From Deferribacteraceae bacterium UBA1873 (GTDB lineage Bacteria; Chrysiogenota; Deferribacteres; Deferribacterales; Flexistipitaceae): 10,575 bases of DNA. Numbering within the stretch: the first letter of the stretch is position 1; the number at the start of each line of letters is the position of its first letter. A program made the translations under genes and the position numbers. Shown piece by piece: positions 6,395 through 10,575 of this stretch. The stretch is from contig DDHP01000053.1 of the NCBI GenBank assembly GCA_002338145.1, positions 1 to 10,575 on the forward strand. The letters are read 5' to 3'. The notes beneath the pieces were generated by a model. It was not told the origin of the DNA and did not search any database. It saw nothing but the letters and a program-made list of their open reading frames with translations.

Positions 6395-7293
6395 TTTACT
6401 ATCTCCGCTTTTTCGTTTTCATGTATATTGTTTTTTAAGACCACTCTATGGGTCACAGTATATTTCATGTAATCAAGAATATCTTCAGGGATTACATAAT
6501 CTCTTCCGGACATAAAAGCACTGGCTTTTCCGGCTGTTATTATGGAAAGCATTGCCCGTGTGGATAAACCTATAAGAAAATTTTCATTCTGTCTTGTGGC
6601 ATTGGCAAAGTCCAATATAAAATTATATATTTTGTCATCAACAAAGATATCATTTTTGATAAATGAGATGAGATCAAGAAGTTCTTGCTTTGACAAAACA
6701 GGTTGGGACCGGCTTATGCTGCCTCTGCTGCTGCCGCCTTTAAGTATTTCCAATTCATGTTTTTTTTCCGGATAGCCCAGATTTATTTTCATCAAAAATC
6801 TATCCAGCTGTGATTCCGGTAACGGAAACGTACCATGTTGTTCGGCAGGATTCTGTGTTGCAATTACAAAAAATGGCTGTGGCAGTTTATATGTCACACC
6901 TTCTATGGTCACCTGTTTCTCTCCCATAGATTCAAGAAGCGCACTTTGGGTTTTTGGTGTTGCTCTGTTTATTTCGTCTACAAGTACTATATTGTTAAAT
7001 ATCGGACCTTTCAGAAATTCGAAAGAGTTGTCTTTTTTGTTGAAGATGGACAAGCCTGTTATATCCGTAGGTAAAAGATCGTTTGTACACTGAATACGTC
7101 CGAAACTTAATCCCATCGATTTGGCTATAGCAAGTGCAAGGGTTGTTTTCCCCAGGCCAGGCACATCTTCAACAAGTAGATGTCCTCTGCTAAAGAGTGT
7201 TAACAATGATAGTTTCAGTGCCTTTTCCTTACCATGAAGATATTTATTAAAATATTTATATAGTTCTTTTAATTTGATTAAATGCTTATCCAT
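6361..7293 (-). CDS. MoxR-family AAA+ ATPase
   Basis: A 310-residue cytoplasmic AAA+ ATPase of the MoxR group, near the usual family length. Walker A is D-V-P-G-L-G-K-T-T (Lys49), Walker B is V-L-V-D-E-I-N-R (Asp106, Glu107), sensor 1 is A-T-Q-N-P (Asn148), the family signature G-T-F-P-L-P-E-S-Q-L-D-R-F (154-166) supplies the arginine at 165, and sensor 2 is L-S-T-R-A (Arg246). MoxR ATPases act as chaperones for protein complexes, commonly with DUF58 and VWA-domain partners. It is the first gene of the operon moxR - DUF58 - tgpA; no VWA gene is present in the window. The start at 7293 has a good ribosome site (AGGAGA). The stop (6361-6363) lies inside the open DUF58 frame. The upstream region is a dispersed repeat copy, so the promoter would overlap it. 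Confidence 0.93.
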   Translation of the reverse strand: MDKHLIKLKELYKYFNKYLHGKEKALKLSLLTLFSRGHLLVEDVPGLGKTTLALAIAKSMGLSFGRIQCTNDLLPTDITGLSIFNKKDNSFEFLKGPIFNNIVLVDEINRATPKTQSALLESMGEKQVTIEGVTYKLPQPFFVIATQNPAEQHGTFPLPESQLDRFLMKINLGYPEKKHELEILKGGSSRGSISRSQPVLSKQELLDLISFIKNDIFVDDKIYNFILDFANATRQNENFLIGLSTRAMLSIITAGKASAFMSGRDYVIPEDILDYMKYTVTHRVVLKNNIHENEKAEIVKSLLESVPLHA

Positions 7294-7304
7294 TTTTATC
7301 TCCT

Positions 7305-7376
7305 ATATTAAAACCTTTGAATCCCTCCCAATTGTTACCCTGTAGCATATGAGCTTGCCTATGATAAATTTGTGTA
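7305..7376 (-). repeat. dispersed repeat, inverted copy (right arm bracketing the moxR operon)
   Basis: The reverse complement of 7331-7376 aligns to 3492-3537 at 37 of 46 positions; inward of that both copies continue with a weaker G-rich stretch and caaaggt (7312-7318 on the minus strand). It ends about 12 bases before the moxR ATG, immediately at the ribosome site. Together with 3492-3565 it forms inverted arms around the operon. Confidence 0.55.
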
Positions 7377-7419
7377 AACAACCTCTTGTTTCAGGCTCCA
7401 TAACTTATTAATAAACATA

Positions 7420-7470
7420 GATCCCGAAACAAGCTCAGGATGACCTATTATAGTTGTGCAAAGCTCTTAA
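7420..7470 (+). repeat. REP-like unit joined to dispersed repeat core, copy C
   Basis: Bases 7420-7444 (gatcccgaaacaagctcagg then atgac) form an imperfect palindrome of a type common between genes in many bacteria. It is followed by ttgtgcaaagctcttaa (7454-7470), a variant of the core at 6-26 and 3545-3565. Confidence 0.45.
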
Positions 7471-7495
7471 ATTATCTGTCTTTTGACAGATGTTC

Positions 7496-7530
7496 CAGCA
7501 TGACGCGCTTGTGTAATTTAAAAGGTCTTA
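7496..7530 (+). repeat. dispersed repeat, degenerate copy D
   Basis: cagcatgac (7496-7504) followed by ttgtgtaatttaaaaggtct (7509-7528) parallels caggatgac ... ttgtgcaaagctct at 7436-7467 and cagggtgac ... ttatgcaaaggtct at 3526-3558. The similarity is partial, so this copy is less certain. Confidence 0.35.
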
Positions 7531-7627
7531 TATTTATATTAACCGTAAACAAGATATAGTTCAACTAATTCTGTTTGTAGAAATTTTTCAACCTAAAAAT
7601 TGAAACTACGGTACAATATTTTTGTGG

Positions 7628-7650
7628 TTATGCAAAGCTCTCAAAAGGTG
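7628..7650 (+). repeat. dispersed repeat core, copy E
   Basis: ttatgcaaagctctcaaaa followed by ggtg matches the core at 6-26 with one G/C change and a 2-base insertion near its right end. No coding sequence surrounds it. Confidence 0.5.
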
Positions 7651-7780
7651 CGATGGGTAAGTTTGGCTGTTTTGGGTTAGGAGTCAAGAACAAGGAGGAA
7701 GAATAACCTCCAAAAAAGTTTACAGCTGGGAAAAATTTAAATAAGCAGAAACGCAGATATATTTGTTATATCAGAAAGTG

Positions 7781-7846
7781 ATTCCTCGGTTTCACTTCGT
7801 TCCACTCGCCCTGACATAAAGTCCTGTCATCTCGATCGGAATCGAG
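7781..7846. repeat. imperfect REP-like palindrome
   Basis: GATTCC (7781-7786) pairs with GGAATC (7838-7843), and TGACA (7812-7816) pairs with TGTCA (7825-7829) in nested order. The right half also forms a perfect 6-bp hairpin, CTCGAT-cgga-ATCGAG (7831-7846), whose last two bases are shared with the next palindrome. The sequence resembles the common intergenic 'gtcat...cgag...gaatc' repeat type. Confidence 0.45.
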
Positions 7847-7880
7847 CACCGAGCACATAAATATTTATGTGCTCGGTGCT
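7845..7880. repeat. perfect 36-bp palindrome
   Basis: Eighteen bases (7845-7862, beginning agcaccgagcac) are followed directly by their exact reverse complement (7863-7880), with no spacer. It lies 63 bases beyond the stop of the SphA-type gene on the minus strand, so it may act as that gene's terminator, although no T run follows on either side. CGAGCAC is also present as a tandem pair (7843-7849, 7850-7856). Confidence 0.75.
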
Positions 7881-7942
7881 AAATAAATATGCAATTATGC
7901 TTAAGCTATAAAGCACAATAATCAAGCATCTGATTGTGTTTA

Positions 7943-8914
7943 TTAAAAAGCATAAGTGAATTTAAACCAAGTGCTCTGACCCTCGGTTTTATTTTTGGCT
8001 TCCATTTCCCACTGGGTCCTTAATTCAAAAAACATATTTTGGTACTTGTAATGAATGCCTGGTCCCACTGCAAACACCCGACTTTTATGTCCTTCATCCT
8101 GCTTTAAGTTAGCTCTCAGCACAGTGGACACACTATTTAAATCATAGTCGTCATCTGTTATTTGCTGGTAATAGTAGCCGCTCAGTCCGATTCTCAAGTT
8201 CTTCGTTAATGCGTATGATGTACTGTAGTCAAAATGAAATTCCTGACCTGGTGTTTTATCTACATTAACGCCGTAAAGTGTTGGGGAGTCATTCTGCTTT
8301 GTATTGAAATCGTACATTGCTTTTATGGAAAATTCAAACTTCCCAGGCAGATAGGTTATTCCGACTACAGGCTCAAAAGTCCAGAAATTTTGCCCTGAAT
8401 TAGCCAGATTATCGTCATCCTGATTGTAGGCGGGTATGTAGATATCCATAAGTGAAATTACTGTATGAAGTTTACCCTTCAGAAAATTGTGAGAAAGAAT
8501 AAACGGACTGTAAATGAAGTAGGGGATATTAGTGTCAGAATAGGATTTTTTATTATCCGGACCTACATCAGCTTTAAAATCCAGCTCAGTGCTGATAATA
8601 GGGATAAAAAGATGTTGTCCGTAGTTGCCTCCTAAGATTTTTTTATCGGAAATGTAAATAAATCGAAAAACATCGGCTACTACCCTGACTTTGTCAAAGG
8701 CATCGATACTTTTTCCGTCATTATCTTTCATTTCGTCAGCAGCGTAATAGTAAAAATAGTTTGTGAAATAAAAGCCAGGAGGAGGAGCTGCTCCAGCCAT
8801 AAACCCTTCTGCTCCGTTAGGATATGAGGCTCCGCCGCCGGCATAAGATTTTTCCTGTGTAAAAAAAACTCCTATTAGTGCAAAAAGCAGTAATATAAAG
8901 AATATTTTTTTCAT
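7943..8914 (-). CDS. SphA/phenol-degradation-type outer-membrane protein (COG4313-like)
   Basis: A 323-residue exported protein. A signal peptide (MKKIFFILLLFALIGVFF..., likely cut after Ala25) is followed by the start typical of the Phenol_MetA_deg / SphA family: Y-P-N-G-A-E-G-F-M-A-G-A-A-P-P-P-G-F-Y (about 31-49) and a run of Tyr/Phe. The rest alternates polar and aromatic residues as in beta-strands, and the protein ends in Phe (W-F-K-F-T-Y-A-F), the usual outer-membrane insertion signal. Members are found with aromatic-degradation genes and are thought to be channels for hydrophobic substrates; the substrate here is unknown. The ribosome site is modest (GGGGAAG, about seven bases before the ATG). 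The gene stands alone, divergent from rtcB, with a palindrome downstream. Confidence 0.82.
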   Translation of the reverse strand: MKKIFFILLLFALIGVFFTQEKSYAGGGASYPNGAEGFMAGAAPPPGFYFTNYFYYYAADEMKDNDGKSIDAFDKVRVVADVFRFIYISDKKILGGNYGQHLFIPIISTELDFKADVGPDNKKSYSDTNIPYFIYSPFILSHNFLKGKLHTVISLMDIYIPAYNQDDDNLANSGQNFWTFEPVVGITYLPGKFEFSIKAMYDFNTKQNDSPTLYGVNVDKTPGQEFHFDYSTSYALTKNLRIGLSGYYYQQITDDDYDLNSVSTVLRANLKQDEGHKSRVFAVGPGIHYKYQNMFFELRTQWEMEAKNKTEGQSTWFKFTYAF

Positions 8915-9150
8915 AACTAACTTCCCCAGTTTGATTATTCATTTATTTAAAGCCCATTTCCGAAATTTTCGCAAGTCCAAATTGTCAGCTGTCACGCCAA
9001 GAGATTATGTTTGATGTTTGCAAAACTTTAAATAATTGATAAAGTATAATCAGAAAATGCTGAGGTGCCGGTGACTGATAACAAAGGCAGTATAAAATTA
9101 TTAATTTGCTTGTATTAAGTGCTGTTTGCTTGGGTATTAAGGTGGTTATG
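8915..9150. promoter_or_regulatory. divergent promoter region between the SphA-type gene and rtcB
   Basis: The 236 bases must hold both promoters. For rtcB a perfect TATAAT lies at 9045-9050 but has no good -35 at the right distance. For the minus-strand gene TTGCGA and TTAAAT, 18 bases apart, is a weak candidate (around 8945-8974), overlapping the palindrome CGAAAATTTCG. I see no sigma54 (-24/-12) motif of the kind that drives rtcB in enteric bacteria. Confidence 0.3.
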
Positions 9151-10575
9151 ATGAAGATTTCCAAAATAAAAACGAACATTTATAAAATATCGCCTGAAGA
9201 TTATCAGGGCATGAATGTTCCTGCATATATTTACGCTTCTGGGCAAATGATGGAAGATATTTTGAAAGATGAGAGTTTTATTCAGCTAAAAAACTCTGCA
9301 GTTTTACCAGGTGTATTAAAAGGTGTGTACGGAATGCCTGATATGCATTACGGATACGGTTTGCCTATAGGCGGTGTCCTTCCTGTGCGTGCTGACAATG
9401 GAGTTATAACTCCCGGTGGAGTGGGATTTGATATTAATTGTGGAGTGAGGCTTGTTGTTTTTGATATTGAACGAAAAGAGCTTTCTGATCCTGAAAGGTT
9501 GGTAAAGAAACTGTATAGGTCAATTCCTTGTGGGGTTGGAGAGGGTGGTAAGATAAAACTTTCCGGAAAAGAGATAAAACGCACAATGACAGAAGGTGCC
9601 AAATGGGCAGTTGCAAGCGGTTTTGGCAATGATGGTGATCTTGAAAATACCGAATCCCGTGGTTTTTTATCAGGAGCGGATCCTTCCCTTATTTCTGAAA
9701 GAGCTATAAAGCGTGGTTATGATCAATGTGGAACCCTCGGTTCGGGAAATCATTTTCTCGAAATAGGCTCAGTTAAGGAGATTTTTGATAAAGAAAGTGC
9801 AGAAAAACTTGGGGTGGAAAAAGGACAACTTACTCTGATGATTCATTCGGGCTCGAGGGGCTTTGGACATCAGATTTGTACTGATTATCTCGGTATGTTT
9901 GAAAAAGCGCTAATCAAGTATGGTATTTCTGTCCCGGATAAGCAGCTGGCGTGTGCCCCGTCGAACAGTATCGAGTCTCAGAAATACCTCTCTGCAATGG
10001 CTTGTGCTGCCAACTATGCATGGGCCAACAGGCAGATTCTTATGAGCTTTGCGGTTGATACGATAGCCGATTTTTTCGGAATCAAAACGGCAGATTTTAA
10101 GTACAGGCTGATTTATGACGTTGCTCATAATATTGTTAAAAAAGAAAAATTTGTTTTGGATAAGAAAGAATACGATGTCTATGTTCACAGAAAAGGTGCA
10201 ACCAGAGCTTTGCCTCCGGGACATGCCGATTTACCTAATCATTTAAAACCGTTGGGTCAGCCCGTTATTATCCCAGGGGATATGGGCAGATATTCTTATT
10301 TGCTTACAGGTGGAAATAATGCAACTGAACTTTCTTTTAATTCAGCCTGTCACGGAGCTGGTAGAGTCCTTAGCCGTAACAAAGCTGTAAGAGAAGCAAA
10401 AAACCGTAATATTGCTTTAGAACTGCAAAAGAATTGTATATATGTTATGAGCAGGGGCAAAAAAACATTAAAAGAAGAGATGCCGGATGCGTACAAAGAT
10501 GTTGCAAACGTGGTTGATGTGGTGCATAATCTGAAAATTGCCGAAAAAACGGCGAGAATTAAACCAATATGTGTT
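9151..10575 (+). CDS. rtcB: RNA-splicing ligase RtcB (3' end cut by window)
   Basis: RtcB joins RNA 2',3'-cyclic-phosphate or 3'-phosphate ends to 5'-OH ends using GTP and Mn2+, in tRNA splicing or RNA repair; it is cytoplasmic. The open frame of 475 codons carries all expected active-site residues: Asp94 and Cys97 in G-G-V-G-F-D-I-N-C-G-V-R, His201 in G-S-G-N-H-F-L-E, His232 in H-S-G-S-R-G-F-G-H, His326 in D-V-A-H-N, and the guanylylated His401 in S-A-C-H-G-A-G-R. M-P-D-M-H-Y-G-Y-G-L-P-I-G-G and H-R-K-G-A-T-R-A also match the family. The last residues, R-I-K-P-I-C-V, resemble the usual C-terminal ...VVKG end, so only a few codons are missing. I chose ATG 9151 over the adjacent ATG at 9148 because of spacing from AAGGTGG (9139-9145). 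No archease or rtcA gene is next to it in the window. Confidence 0.96.
   Translation, partial: MKISKIKTNIYKISPEDYQGMNVPAYIYASGQMMEDILKDESFIQLKNSAVLPGVLKGVYGMPDMHYGYGLPIGGVLPVRADNGVITPGGVGFDINCGVRLVVFDIERKELSDPERLVKKLYRSIPCGVGEGGKIKLSGKEIKRTMTEGAKWAVASGFGNDGDLENTESRGFLSGADPSLISERAIKRGYDQCGTLGSGNHFLEIGSVKEIFDKESAEKLGVEKGQLTLMIHSGSRGFGHQICTDYLGMFEKALIKYGISVPDKQLACAPSNSIESQKYLSAMACAANYAWANRQILMSFAVDTIADFFGIKTADFKYRLIYDVAHNIVKKEKFVLDKKEYDVYVHRKGATRALPPGHADLPNHLKPLGQPVIIPGDMGRYSYLLTGGNNATELSFNSACHGAGRVLSRNKAVREAKNRNIALELQKNCIYVMSRGKKTLKEEMPDAYKDVANVVDVVHNLKIAEKTARIKPICV

Larger units (their letters stand above)
7294..7942. other. 649-base intergenic stretch rich in palindromic repeats
   Basis: No open reading frame of note, tRNA or rRNA is visible. 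From left to right it holds an inverted repeat copy (7305-7376), a REP-like unit gatcccgaaacaagctcagg plus atgac (7420-7444), two degenerate direct repeats (7436-7470, 7496-7530), a perfect 7-bp hairpin ATCTGTC-tttt-GACAGAT (7474-7491), another repeat core (7628-7650), a GGAGG/CCTCC hairpin (7694-7711), a larger imperfect palindrome (7781-7846) and a perfect 36-bp palindrome (7845-7880). The moxR promoter should lie near its left end, but I cannot place it. Confidence 0.6.

Noticed and set aside
7653..7706. 17-residue plus-strand ORF (MGKFGCFGLGVKNKEEE)
   Set aside because: Too short, no ribosome site and surrounded by repeats; no reason to think it is expressed.
7294..7942. CRISPR array in the repeat-rich stretch
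   Set aside because: The repeats are degenerate, unevenly spaced, differ in type and orientation, and there are no cas genes in the window.
9045..9050. Perfect TATAAT as the rtcB promoter -10
   Set aside because: No -35 element at 16-18 bases; the nearest TTGCAA is 21 bases away. In AT-rich DNA this hexamer alone is not enough.
9348..9629. Minus-strand ORFs within rtcB
   Set aside because: They oppose strongly conserved RtcB motifs and are shadows of that gene.

Overview
The window is AT-rich bacterial DNA. It probably comes from an anaerobic, respiring Gram-negative in or near the Deferribacterota (a Flexistipes- or Denitrovibrio-like genome). That placement is an inference from the mix of a DUF3373-type outer-membrane protein, a small exported c-type cytochrome, a TorD-like chaperone and a SphA-type porin; no rRNA or other marker gene is present to prove it. 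Seven genes lie on the minus strand and one, rtcB, on the plus strand at the right edge.

Layout. 1-113: end of a dispersed repeat and a strong terminator. 114-3249 (minus): torD-like chaperone, then a monoheme cytochrome c with an unusual CX3CH heme site, a terminator, then the DUF3373 protein. 3250-3558: torD promoter region, a hairpin and one copy of a dispersed repeat. 3559-7293 (minus): a tight moxR - DUF58 - transglutaminase operon, read right to left. 7294-7942: a 649-base gene-free stretch full of palindromic and REP-like repeats. 7943-8914 (minus): SphA-family outer-membrane protein. 8915-9150: divergent promoter region. 9151-10575 (plus): rtcB RNA ligase, cut by the window edge a few codons before its expected end.

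How the genes fit together. The left block looks respiratory and envelope-related: a chaperone for a molybdoenzyme that is not in view, a periplasmic or membrane-tethered cytochrome, and an outer-membrane barrel. The central block is the widespread MoxR ATPase / DUF58 / TgpA-type transglutaminase module, thought to act in envelope-protein assembly or maturation. The right block pairs an outer-membrane channel with an unrelated, divergently transcribed RNA-repair enzyme.

Points most worth a second look: the DUF58 frame has no ATG, GTG or TTG upstream of its first conserved membrane segment and sits in the -1 frame of moxR; a degenerate inverted repeat brackets exactly the moxR-DUF58-tgpA operon and supplies the tgpA stop codon; a perfect 36-bp palindrome lies downstream of the SphA gene; and the cytochrome has a CX3CH heme site. 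I do not see a clear new defence or mobile system; most of the content is recognisable.
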